Assembly (NCBI GenBank): GCA_003427395.1
Contig: BFEA01000270.1
Location: forward strand, 583,543 to 616,484
Source: Chara braunii
Lineage: Eukaryota > Streptophyta > Charophyceae > Charales > Characeae
Direction of reading: 5' to 3'
Length of the DNA: 32,942 nucleotides
The stretch's first letter is position 1; each line of letters opens with the position of its first letter. A program made the position numbers and the translations under genes. A model generated the notes under the pieces. The model did no database searches. It was not told the origin of the DNA and saw nothing but the letters and a program-made list of their open reading frames with translations. This document shows positions 19,321-28,999 of this stretch, in pieces.

Positions 19321-20860
19321 GTTATTTTGAGCAACTTCCGGTTGAGAGTCAGAGTGCAAACTTTTAAGACACTTCTTTAAAATCGTATTTTTTTGGCACA
19401 CTGGCTCTGTTCTAATACTCAAGTGTTTCATGTGCAGGTTTGTCAAGGAGAAGGCTGAGGCACTTTTTACCAGAAAGAGGTCCTTGCAGCTCCCAAGATT
19501 TGGAACTGGGAATCATGTGTCTCTGCTGCAGCGGTGAGTACCCCACTGCACATGAGCTGTGGCAGGTATCTCTAGTCAATGTACACTCCAAGTACAAGTG
19601 ATTTGATGAATCTTTGGTCATTAGGCAAGACCACAATGACCAAAAATAAGGCAGTGCACACGAGTAAATTTGGGTGCGATTACTTTGGCTCTCTGTGCAC
19701 CTCTTCCACCCTTTGTCTATTAGCAAAATAGGATTAAGTTAAACCAGACGTATGTCTGGCGCAATTCATTGGCCATAGTCTCAAGCTTTTGAAGGCTTGG
19801 TGGGTCAGTGGCACATAAAAACAGCTACCAAGAAGTGGGTCCATTGCCGGTTACACACACTGAAGAATGTTTGAAACACTGGCGGAAACGCAGTTCACAT
19901 GTATCCCTCTTTGACACAGACACATAGATAAACACACACACTTCCCACTCACACATGATGGTATGCGGATGGTATGGGAGAGAGAGTTTGGTGATGTTGA
20001 CTAACACACACACCGGTCTTGCTAGCTCTCTGTCTTGGCAGATTTGAGCGATTAGGATCGGCCTCGTACTAGCGAGCTATTCATTTTTGTGGTCGAATAA
20101 TTTGTTTGTTGTTCTTTTAACTTCCTTATCCATACATGGCCTAATTCTTTTTGCCCTGCTGTACAGCATGGGTTGCCTGTTGATGAAGGCATGTTTGTGG
20201 GTGGCCACAATTTTTTTTGGGCGCGAATGTTTGTTTGGAGGCATGGTCATGGTATCTTCGCGAGGAGGCTCAGAGAGTCTTTGCTGTGGGTGTCACTCCC
20301 ACGGGCTTCCCTTTTGGAGCACATGGAAGATGCTGGTGCTTCCATGGTGTTTTAAGCAGTAGTGCTCCTGGTGTCGCGTGAAGGTCTTGTGGTCTTTGGG
20401 TTTATGGTACTCTATACACTCCAGAGGCTAGACAGCAGATGGGGACTGTCTAACCATGGAGTGATAGAGATGGTGGTGACGTGAGTGTGTTGTTTGGGAG
20501 GAATAGGAGGGCCAGTGCTGCTGTGCTTGGGGGCTGACTCGGAGGGCTCTCCGGACTATGCTGCCTCTGGCCAGTGCTTTCTTGTTGGTGGAGCTTTCTG
20601 TGTTAGGTATGTTGTCTTCTGCCCTTCACCTTTGCTTTTATAGATTGAAAAACTTATATATATTTGTACAAGTGTGCCGCTTCGACGGCAGACGGGTGTG
20701 TGGGCACTTCCCGCTCAACCACACAAGCGCGGGAAACCTAAAACCTTCTACTACATTGCTCATCTATACTTTTTTTGTTTATGGATGGTTTGTGCATGGA
20801 ATGGGACAGAGAGTTTGGGGATGTTGATTAACACACAGAAATAGACGATATATATCTATA
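19321..20860. other. unassigned region with one diverged duplication
   Basis: No supported gene. A ~55-bp segment around 19955-20012 (GAGAGAGTTTGG.GATGTTGA.TAACACACA) recurs diverged at 20780-20837. Short ORFs here have no recognisable motif. Confidence 0.45.
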
Positions 20861-20865
20861 TCTAT

Positions 20866-20901
20866 ATATATAGATATAGATAGATAGATAGATAGAGATA
20901 G

Positions 20902-20954
<53 letters not shown>

Positions 20955-20955
20955 N

Positions 20956-21044
<89 letters not shown>
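20866..21044. repeat. compound microsatellite (TATC/GATA)n-(GA)n
   Basis: TATATC and GATA units change into an almost pure GA run from ~20921 to 21044. One undetermined base (n) is at 20955, suggesting uncertain length in the assembly. The Ser-Leu repeat ORFs across it are artefacts. Confidence 0.95.
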
Positions 21045-21047
<3 letters not shown>

Positions 21048-21924
21048 TTAACGATGAAGAAACATAATCATTGAAAGCAACAACGTCCACCACAATAGGC
21101 GTGCACGCATGATTGGTACTGTTAAGTTCACTGCAATGACCACATAGACCATAGCGAACTCCTGAGTTGATTGAGGTGGGAAGCACATTTTTGTGCCTTC
21201 CTTATCACATTTGATCTATTATCCCATCTACACCTTGCATGCATAAACTCTTTATTGAACTCCATCTCGAGGACATGGTCAGATAGCTTCCAATTCCGAG
21301 GAGTAGCCAAACCCTAGGATCTCATTTCCTGCTGGCTATGGCTCCCAGTACGAGGTCGTCTTTCCAGGTCGCTTCCGTGCATGCTCCACCCATAAAATAA
21401 GCCATGTCGGTCTTGTTATGGACATCTGCAATGTCCCTTTTGACTACGCAAAAGAGTGCGGTTCATTGTGTGGTCGCACAACACCCTCAATAAAGTTGAA
21501 TAAACCAAGAGGAATCTTGATATTGAGGGCATACTCACAGTAGAACTTCTTCTACTACGCTCCGGAAGTTATTGCAGTCGGATTCATCCAGGTCTGGGCA
21601 ACATTGGAGTCAGATACATTTAGGAAGTCGTAGTGTGGGTATGCCCTGACTTGACTGAAATTGGGTCGACTTTTAGTGACACTGTTCGTTTTCCCTTCTT
21701 TGTTCTGTGTTTGTTTTGAAAGTTTCACATACAGAAACGAACTCTCCAACTCTATGACCAACCATATATTCAGTGAACACTGTAGACAGTGAACCCACAA
21801 AAAAAAATCCTCATGAACTTGTGCAAAGGGCGTTGTAACAGACAAATTTAAGCAAAAAAATACAAGGGCCACTTGACCAAGGTTTCTAAGCCACATGCAA
21901 TTGTTTTTCAACAGACAGGCATAT
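21045..21924. other. unassigned region, possible decayed coding sequence on minus strand
   Basis: The minus strand holds short open stretches (21911-21555 and 21310-21128) with ordinary amino-acid composition, for example FNKEFMHARCRWDN and IKIPLGLFNFIEGV. They are interrupted by stops. I recognise no family. It may be a pseudogene remnant or chance. Confidence 0.25.
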
Positions 21925-21927
21925 CTA

Positions 21928-22031
21928 CCGTCTTCCCCCGAACATAACTCACCCTGATTCTGAATGTATACAAGCCATCTTTCCGGCTCGACGCAGTCAT
22001 TATGAGGGTGCGCTGTGTTCGGGGAAGACGG
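21928..22031. mobile_element. TA-flanked foldback MITE, copy 1 (104 bp)
   Basis: Inverted arms begin CCGTCTTCCCC and extend ~28 bp (CGAACATAACTCACCCT on the left), with a ~49-bp loop. TA sits immediately outside both ends (21926-21927 and 22032-22033), as expected for Tc1/mariner-type MITEs. A second copy at 23600 shares both the arms and the loop, in reverse orientation. Confidence 0.78.
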
Positions 22032-22323
22032 TAGGATTATCTACAAGTGGACCTTTCCATATGGATTGTGACAGAAAATTCTTTTGTTTTCTTACCAATG
22101 TTTTGAGTCCATCCTTGGTAGTTTTCCCCCAAGGGGAAATGTAATTTCGAATGAAAGAACGAGGAGAAGAAAGAGGAGAAGGGGTGGGGGAGGAGGGGAA
22201 GGAGGGGGAGGAGTGGGAGGAGTGCATCGTGATGCTTCTAGGAGGGTATGTCCCTGGGAGGGAAAACAGGAATCTTCCTGCACTCAACTGGATAAGAAAT
22301 GATAAAGCCATCTCATATAGGCC

Positions 22324-22423
22324 CAGTTGCACCACTTGCCATCCACCAAGTTTTTGAATCCATCTGGTCAAAATGCTGTCCACATGCATTCAAAATGTTG
22401 GCGGATGGCGAGTGGTGCAGCTG
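22324..22423. repeat. 100-bp foldback hairpin with 36-bp arms
   Basis: The left arm 22324-22359 (CAGTTGCACCACTTGCCATC...) and right arm 22388-22423 are reverse complements with about five mismatches, around a 28-bp loop. Oligo(A/T) bases and TA dinucleotides lie close outside both ends. It could be a MITE or a hairpin RNA source; only one copy is seen. Confidence 0.75.
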
Positions 22424-22490
22424 TGTCTTATTGCATTGATGTGTGGTTCTCTGTTGACAGTCTCTGAGTCTGAAATTCTGTTAATTGCGT

Positions 22491-22856
22491 GCCTGAGAGT
22501 TCTAATTCATGCACTTGCTTGGATCGCTGTCTGCAAAGCATTGATTTGTTTAATAATTGCAATTTTGTTGCCTCTTCTCTCTCTGTGCTGTTTCATACAC
22601 ATGCATGGATCGCTCTCTGCAAAGCATTGATTTGTCTAATAATTGCAATTTTGTTTGCCTCTTCTCTCTCTGTGCCTGAGAGTTCTAATTCATGCACTTG
22701 CTTGGATTGCTGTCTGCAAAGCATTGATTTGTTTAATAATTGCAATTTTGTTGCCTCTTCTCTCTCTGTGCTGTTTCATACACATGCATGGATCGCTCTC
22801 TGCAAAGCATTGATTTGTCTAATAATTGCAATTTTGTTTGCCTCTTCTCTCTCTGT
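22491..22856. repeat. 183-bp tandem duplication built from ~65-bp subrepeats
   Basis: The unit starting GCCTGAGAGTTCTAATTCAT at 22491 recurs at 22674. Inside, the block GGATCGCTGTCTGCAAAGCA...CTCTCTCTGTG appears four times (22521, 22607, 22704, 22790). The 141-codon ORF across it merely follows the repeat. Confidence 0.92.
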
Positions 22857-23599
22857 GCTGTTGCATGATATGCCGACACAGAGTTGCGGATTCATTGGCC
22901 GACGACATTCTTGAGGAGTGTGCCACAGAGTTTGTGTCACTGTGTGATGATCTTGCAGAGAAGATATTCGAAAGCGAATTCATTGTTCCCGAGTCTGATA
23001 TCCTGTAGTAGGCCAGCTGGCATCCCCCGTCACCCGATTCTCCTACTTTATGGCTGCAAGGTCCCAGCTCCATCCTCCAAATCACCCGTGTTGTCACTAA
23101 TTTCCAGGTTTACATTTACGTCGTCCGGTCATTATTGGGCCCATTAAAGCACCAAAAACTGGGAGGGCCTCCTTTTTCCTGAAGTACAGACTACATTTAG
23201 CTATCAATGGAACCAAAGCTTCCCCTGCTGGACTGCAAGAAACTACGGTACCCGGTCCCACTCTGCGTGGCGGGTGAATTCCAAAGGTAGTGGTGTTTCA
23301 ATGTATTCCCAATTTACCATGGTCCATGGTCCAGTGAATGGATCAGAACTATCGATCTAGGAACAAAACTATCGCTCAACTGATGACATAAGGATTTGAA
23401 CTTAGGTTTGCATATCAACAGTTTGCAAGTGTAACTTCAGCCACAGGAGCTGGGTCGTTCTATGATCAGAATTATTGTTCTAGGCCTCACCCGCTATGTT
23501 TCATGGTAGATTCTCCCAGCAAGTGAACCTTAACTAGTTCCTGGGGACCATGTCTGCCGTACACGAGTGCCAGCAAATGGACCATAACTACTCTCCCTA
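22857..23599. other. unassigned region
   Basis: Short ORFs only, none with a recognisable motif. I see no repeat shared with the rest of the window. Confidence 0.35.
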
Positions 23600-23707
23600 T
23601 TGTCTTCCCCTAAGCACAATGCACCCTCGTCATGACTGTATTCGACCAGAATGATAGCCTGCATACTTTCATGGTGAGAGTGCATGTTTACGTTCAGGGG
23701 AAGATGG
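23600..23707. mobile_element. TA-flanked foldback MITE, copy 2 (108 bp)
   Basis: The left arm TTGTCTTCCCCT and right arm AGGGGAAGATGG pair with each other and with copy 1 at 21928. TA flanks both ends (23598-23599 and 23708-23709). The loop matches the reverse complement of the copy 1 loop (ATGACTG..TCGA..C, GAT.GC.TG.ATA), so the two copies are opposite in orientation. Confidence 0.75.
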
Positions 23708-23801
23708 TATGGTCCAAGCGACATGCTATGGTCCCATTCTCCCAGTGCCACTGGGACCATAATTTGTCACTTAGATCATAGTTAATGACCCACTGGGCAA
23801 T

Positions 23802-26336
23802 GTGTCTTCTGCACGGGCCTTCTTCCTTACCAAGCTCCTCTGCGCCCCAGAAACAGTCGTGGTCGATCAAGGGGGAAAGAAAACGATGGTGAGAAACTAT
23901 CCTAAAGAGGGATTGGGAATCAGGGATGATATATACCTCAGACATGCAAACACCTGTGTCTTCTACGATGATTCCGCTTACAAATCCACCAATGATAAAG
24001 TGAGGTGGATCAGGCTTCGGTTGGAAGCACTGAAGCGGGACGGACAGGCAGCCAGGGATTCGTTTCTGATTCATCCACTCTCCCCCACCACCTTCACAGT
24101 CCTGTCTATGCATGAAAATGACAAGCAAACAATTGATAGCTGGAAGAGTCTGCGCTGCGAGCGATCAGAGGTGAGGAACTACCCCTGGTCCCCCCCCAAA
24201 CAGCCTGGTCTGGAGGAACAACGACAGAAGATGATGAATGATCACTTTTGGGTGGAATTCAGACACATACCTGTCGAAATCCAGGCCAGTTTTTTGCATG
24301 AATTGGGCCAAAAGTATAAAATTATTGACTTTATTGAACCGCTTCCCCCCTTTGTCGCCCAGCGAGACGACTACCTTATGCTGGCTCTGGACATTCCGGA
24401 GTCCCACCCCTTACTCTATGGATGATGTGATACTGTTCAGAATAAAAGACAAGGAATACAGGGTCCACACCGCACACAAGTTGTGGCCATGGTGTTTTAA
24501 ATGTAAAGCCTATGGACACTTGTGTACGGGGGAGTCATGCCCATCCCACCCGCAAAAGTCAGTAAGGGCAACAGGTCACTTGCAGAGGGACCCATTTAAC
24601 ACAGCACGCTGGCACTCCTGGCCCCTCCCAAAACTCTAGAGACAAAGTTGAAGGAGGCGAACACAACAGGACGACAAGAAAGTAAGGAAGGGAACAAGGA
24701 TCAGGGCAGAGGGAATGGGGAGGGAGGAGAAAAATGGACCCTGGTACGTCTAAAGAGGAAAAGGTTGAGGCCAGGGCAAACCAAAGATTCCCCACCCCCG
24801 GTCAAGCAGGTGAAACCAATCATGACGCAGCAATGGCGAGACAAAAGGCAAAACTAAAAAGCACAGTGCTCCCAAAAGAGGGACTGGAGGAAAGAATCTC
24901 GCAGGGGGATAGAGGTGAACAAGCAACCTCAGATAATGGGCAACCATCGAAAGGGGGAAGGACAAAGACATCGGAGGGGGGATTAGCGTTACAGATCCCA
25001 CATCCCAACCCTGGGAACTCTGACACACAAAAGTACGGCCAAGACAATGTATCGGTTGGTGGTCAGAAAGAATCTAAAGAACCGAATGAGGAAAAGGAAC
25101 AGTTAGCAAGGGAGGGGGGGAAGAAGAAGGGAAAGGACCCCTTCCAGGACGCGTTTGGTTCGTGCCCCATGGAGGTGGAGAACTCCCAAACGCCGGAAAT
25201 ATCTATGGAAGAAGCGGAAGAGTTTCCTCCCCCTCCAGATATCATTATGACGGAGGCTGAGGCACTGGATAGGCAGCCAGATGAACAAGCCCCCCTGCAT
25301 TCTAAAATGGAATCATTGGCAGATTGGTTGCTTGCTTCAGAGCTTGCAGGACCGACACCCTGGTTACAACACGGAATTCTGGGACTCCACATTTTTGGAT
25401 TTGGTCCCAATGTTGGAAGGGAGTGATACACTAAGGGGGGCTCTGGAGCATGGGCCACCACAGGGTGTCCAATGGCCAGAGATCCTTCAGCGTGTATACT
25501 GTATAGTTGTCCGGCGCTTTTGCCCCTCCTACCCTGAGCTGAAAACACAACCCCCTCCCTCTGGGGATATGGTGCAAGTGCGGCCACCAGAGAATGTGAC
25601 GAGAGATGTGATTGGGGAACAACCCCAGCAGCAGGACCCATTACCGGTGTCAATGCGGACTAGAGCACCAGACCCACCTCCCTGCTTGGGGAGCAGCACC
25701 GCCAAACAGGTAGAAGAGACAGATGGTGGAGGGGACACAGGGACAGTTTCAAACAACAAGGAACCACTGTCAGACCCCATCCAAGCCCCGGTGGGGGAAC
25801 CCCCTACCCTGGAGCTGCTAGACAGACGTAGCAGGCTTAGACACCACGTAGAATCGGGGAGGTACCTGCAACAACCCTCGTTGAATGGTCTGTTGATGCT
25901 CCCCGTACGTAAGAAGGATAGTAGATGGGAACTAAACCTGCCCGCTGCCAGTGAGAACGTGAAGTACGGGGAAGTCTCTCTGAGGGGCTTCGATCCTCTC
26001 CTTTCGCTAATGCCCACACATATGCGAGAAGACCTCTTAATGGAGGATTTGAATCAACACATTCAGAAATACTTAATACGGGGTGCGCAAAGTAAATCCA
26101 TGCGCACCTCCTCTTTGCTGGCAAAATGGGAGGTCTTCATCCTCATGGACCGAACAAAGGAGGACGGCCTCAAATGGTTCTCACAAGCAACCCTCCTAGA
26201 CTTACAAGGTCTGAAAGTGAAGTCCGACAATCTGTGGATTGAGGAGGAGGTACAAGCCTGCTTGTGCAGGATCTTTAAGAACCCGTTGCTCACTAACACG
26301 ACAAACCTTGACTCCATGACATGGCAGAGAGTTTAG
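23802..26336 (+). pseudogene. LINE-C ORF1 (frameshifted)
   Basis: The frame is open from 23802 to ~24400 (RRM/DUF4283-like part, ending FVAQRDDYLMLALDIPES). A shift in the CCCACCCC area near 24403 leads to PYSMDDVILFRI and the knuckle CFKC...H...C (CX2CX4HX6C, ~24501-24548). The Lys/Glu/Pro-rich linker then changes frame again (open 24734-25426), and a shift near 25365 leads into the C-terminal domain, open to 26336 (EFWDSTFLDL, RKKDSRWELNL, YGEVSLRG, DGLKWFSQATLLDLQGLKVK). The protein would bind LINE RNA by family analogy. At least three frameshifts separate the parts. Confidence 0.85.
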
Positions 26337-26358
26337 GGGACAAGGAAAAACACTCAAA

Positions 26359-27378
26359 ATGGACCCGGTGAGACTGCTGTATGGAAAAAACCCGGCTTGG
26401 AGTAAGGGTCGACAGGCGGCAGACCTGGACCTTCGTACACTAAATGTCAACGGCCTGGCGACGGCCACGGCTGACAAAAGGCAGGCAATCTGGGAACAGA
26501 TTAAGGGGGTCCCTGGCAAAGAATGGGCGGATGTGGTGTGTATACAGGAAACTCATCTACAGGATACTCCACACCACCACTGGGCACACCATATGGTATG
26601 GCCACACCAGGCCTTTAGAGCCCATGCACCGAAACCAGGCAGTGCAGGTGTGGCCATATGGATACTGCCAACTTCGAGGGCAACACCAGTTCATTGGGTG
26701 ACAGAGCAACAAGGGGGAAGGTGGGTTTCCATACTTGCGTTGCTGGAACTGGAATTGATACGTATCATTTGTGTATATGCACCAAACCAAGAAAGGGATA
26801 GACGGGAATTTTTTGAAAACCTTCGCCAACAGATCCCAGCCGGCGTACCGGTGATCCTAGCTGGTGATTTCAATGCCGCTCCTGATCGTACACTAGATAG
26901 CTGGAGGATTCCCAACCCTTGCCCCGCATACATAGAAGCAGACGAGAAGACAATTGAGGAATTGAACTCCACGCTTCACCTCTTCGACACTTTCAGGAGG
27001 GTCTTCCCCACTGAAAGAAGGTACCCCTGTTTCCGCACCACGGGGGCAGAGACTCGTTCCAGGTCCAGAATTGACCTGATCCTTATGTCTGAGGACCTAG
27101 CAGGTGCAATGCAGTTCGCGTACCTGCTCCCTCGTAGTCCCTTCATGGGGCTTGACCACGCCTTGTGTGGAGTCACCCTCACCTTCCGCCGGAAACCGAA
27201 CCACGGTCCAAGTTTCTTCAAGCTCAATACCTCTCTTCTATACAGACAAGACTTCGTCCACCTGATCCATGAGGTATGGGCTTATTGGCACCAACAGAAA
27301 AAATATTTTGAATCTGAGGTCACATGGTTTAATAATGGGCTCTTTTTCCTGGGCCGTAAAAGCAAAGATTTTTTTTAA
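26359..27378 (+). CDS. LINE-C ORF2, APE endonuclease domain, intact open frame
   Basis: The ATG at 26359 follows ORF1 by 22 bases. Every APE catalytic landmark is present: N31 in LNVNGL, E64 in QETHL, Y140 in VYAPN, D170 and N172 in LAGDFN, S236-R-I-D239, and D266-H267. The domain ends near residue 280 (KLNTSLLYRQDF). The frame closes at 27376-27378 because of a shift in the run of T near 27370; the next frame continues FFKNWLKSATKKKWR. The enzyme would nick target DNA. This is the best preserved LINE enzyme domain in the window, but it is separated from RT by frameshifts. Confidence 0.92.
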   Translation: MDPVRLLYGKNPAWSKGRQAADLDLRTLNVNGLATATADKRQAIWEQIKGVPGKEWADVVCIQETHLQDTPHHHWAHHMVWPHQAFRAHAPKPGSAGVAIWILPTSRATPVHWVTEQQGGRWVSILALLELELIRIICVYAPNQERDRREFFENLRQQIPAGVPVILAGDFNAAPDRTLDSWRIPNPCPAYIEADEKTIEELNSTLHLFDTFRRVFPTERRYPCFRTTGAETRSRSRIDLILMSEDLAGAMQFAYLLPRSPFMGLDHALCGVTLTFRRKPNHGPSFFKLNTSLLYRQDFVHLIHEVWAYWHQQKKYFESEVTWFNNGLFFLGRKSKDFF

Positions 27379-28999
27379 AAATTGGTTGAAAAGCGCTACC
27401 AAGAAGAAATGGAGATTCGATATCAGATCCAGGACCTTCAGCAATAGAACCCTACCCCTCAACTCTCGAATCTACAAAATAAATTACGTGATTTTGCGAC
27501 CTACAGATGGCATGGCATAAGGATTAGAGGTAGACTTTCCAAGCATATAACGGAAGGAGCTATGGATTCTGACTTCTTTGGCCTAGCAAAGGTCAGGGGA
27601 AAGAGGCAGACCATTGAAGCCTTCCTGAATACCATTGATCCTAAGAGGCCGCTGGCCACCTCCACACCACAATGTATGAACTGGTCAGAGACTTCTACAA
27701 GGCCCTCTTTACTTCACAAACTAATAACACTAGCATCACTGCAAGGGACCGAGAGATTGAAGATTTTCTTAAGCCCCTAACTCACTTGCTCCCCCAGCAG
27801 ATCCAAGAAGCTTTAGACCGCCCGCTCACCAGGGAAGAGATATGGACTGCTCTTATGCAGATGGAAGAGGAGAAGACCCCGAGAGTGAACGGGTTCCCAA
27901 AGGAATTTTGGGAGACATTCTGGTCATTGTTGGCAGAGGACTTGATGACGCTTTACAATAAGATGTGGCAGGAAGGAGACATGGGAGAAGCAGTGGGTCA
28001 AGGGGTTCTTACATTATTGTACAAAAAAGGTGATAAAATGAACATTCGAAACTATCGACCAATTACATTATTACCTGTAGTCTACAAAATGCTATCCAAA
28101 ACATTAGCAAACCGTATGGCTCCAGCATTGGAGCAGATTATTCACCCCTCACAAACCGGCTTCCTTAAAGGGTGGCGCATCCGTGTTAACATCCTCCTAG
28201 TCAACGAGCTATTAAGACTTTCTCGATAGTCCAAGTGCAATGCCGCCTTTATTTTTATAGACTTTGAAAAGGCGTACGACCATGTAGACTGACATTTTTT
28301 GGACAATTGGAGAAAATGAATTTTCGAGGAATCTTTCGGAAATGGGTGCATATACTTCACCAAAACGCCACCACGGGGGTACATGTAAGTGGATGTCTTG
28401 CCCCGGATTTTCCCTTACAGAGATCGGGGACCCGATCGCACCATATCTCTTTGTGGTAGTGATGGAAGCCTTGGCGGCCAACCTCAGAGCCAACCGGAGC
28501 ATAAGTAGAATCAGGGCGACCTCCATCTCGCAGGAGGCATTGCAGGTCTGTTCATTGTTTGCAGATGACCTCACATTGATGGTGGAGGCCTCCATTCCGA
28601 ATATGTAGGAAATTGAAAGGCTGATGGCCTGCTTTTGCTCCCTCTCTAACATGCCAATTAACTGGGGCAGCAAAACATAGGGATGGTGGATGCACCACAG
28701 TGGTGGAAGACCCTCGGAGCGGCCAAATGTGACTTGGCTTCCCCTAGGGACCCCCATCAGAGTCCTGGGCATCCAACTCTCAGCTGAAGGAAAACCTGTT
28801 AGTAATGACAATGGGATAACATGCCCGACTCTGCAAATGTTGGGGACATGGAAAGATAAGCACACATCACTCTTAGGAAGGGCCCTAGTCATAAACAATG
28901 TGGTCTTGGCGACGCTATGGTATAAATCGGCAATCTGGCCGATGACCAGAGCGACTTCAAAGGTCCTGAAACAGCAGGTGGTGGAGAGGCAATCACGAA
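27379..28999 (+). pseudogene. LINE-C ORF2, linker and reverse transcriptase (broken)
   Basis: Two frames alternate through the linker (YRWHGIRIRGRLSKHITEG, MDSDFFGLAKVRGKR at 27562). RT follows from 27672: MQMEEEKTPRVNGFPKEFW, VLTLLYKKGDKMNIRNYRPI, QTGFLKGWRI. A TAG at 28227-28229 stands for Gln of LINE-B. Motif A FIFIDFEKAYDHVD is followed by TGA at 28290-28292 in place of Trp. Motif B is damaged by a small deletion (QRS then GDPIAPYLF), motif C FADDLTLMVEA is at ~28557, and TAG stops follow at 28605 and 28678. WLPLGTPIRVLG and SLLGRALVINN mark the thumb. Confidence 0.92.

Noticed and set aside
19090-19446. 118-codon minus-strand ORF ending in Phe/Ser-rich sequence
   Set aside because: It reads through SINE/LINE tails and oligo(A) runs in antisense.
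20779-21186. Minus-strand ORFs of Ser-Leu repeats
   Set aside because: They are only the translation of the (GA)n microsatellite, which also contains an undetermined base.
25063-25653. 196-codon minus-strand ORF
   Set aside because: It lies antisense to LINE-C ORF1, whose sense translation aligns to LINE-B; the antisense frame has no supporting match.
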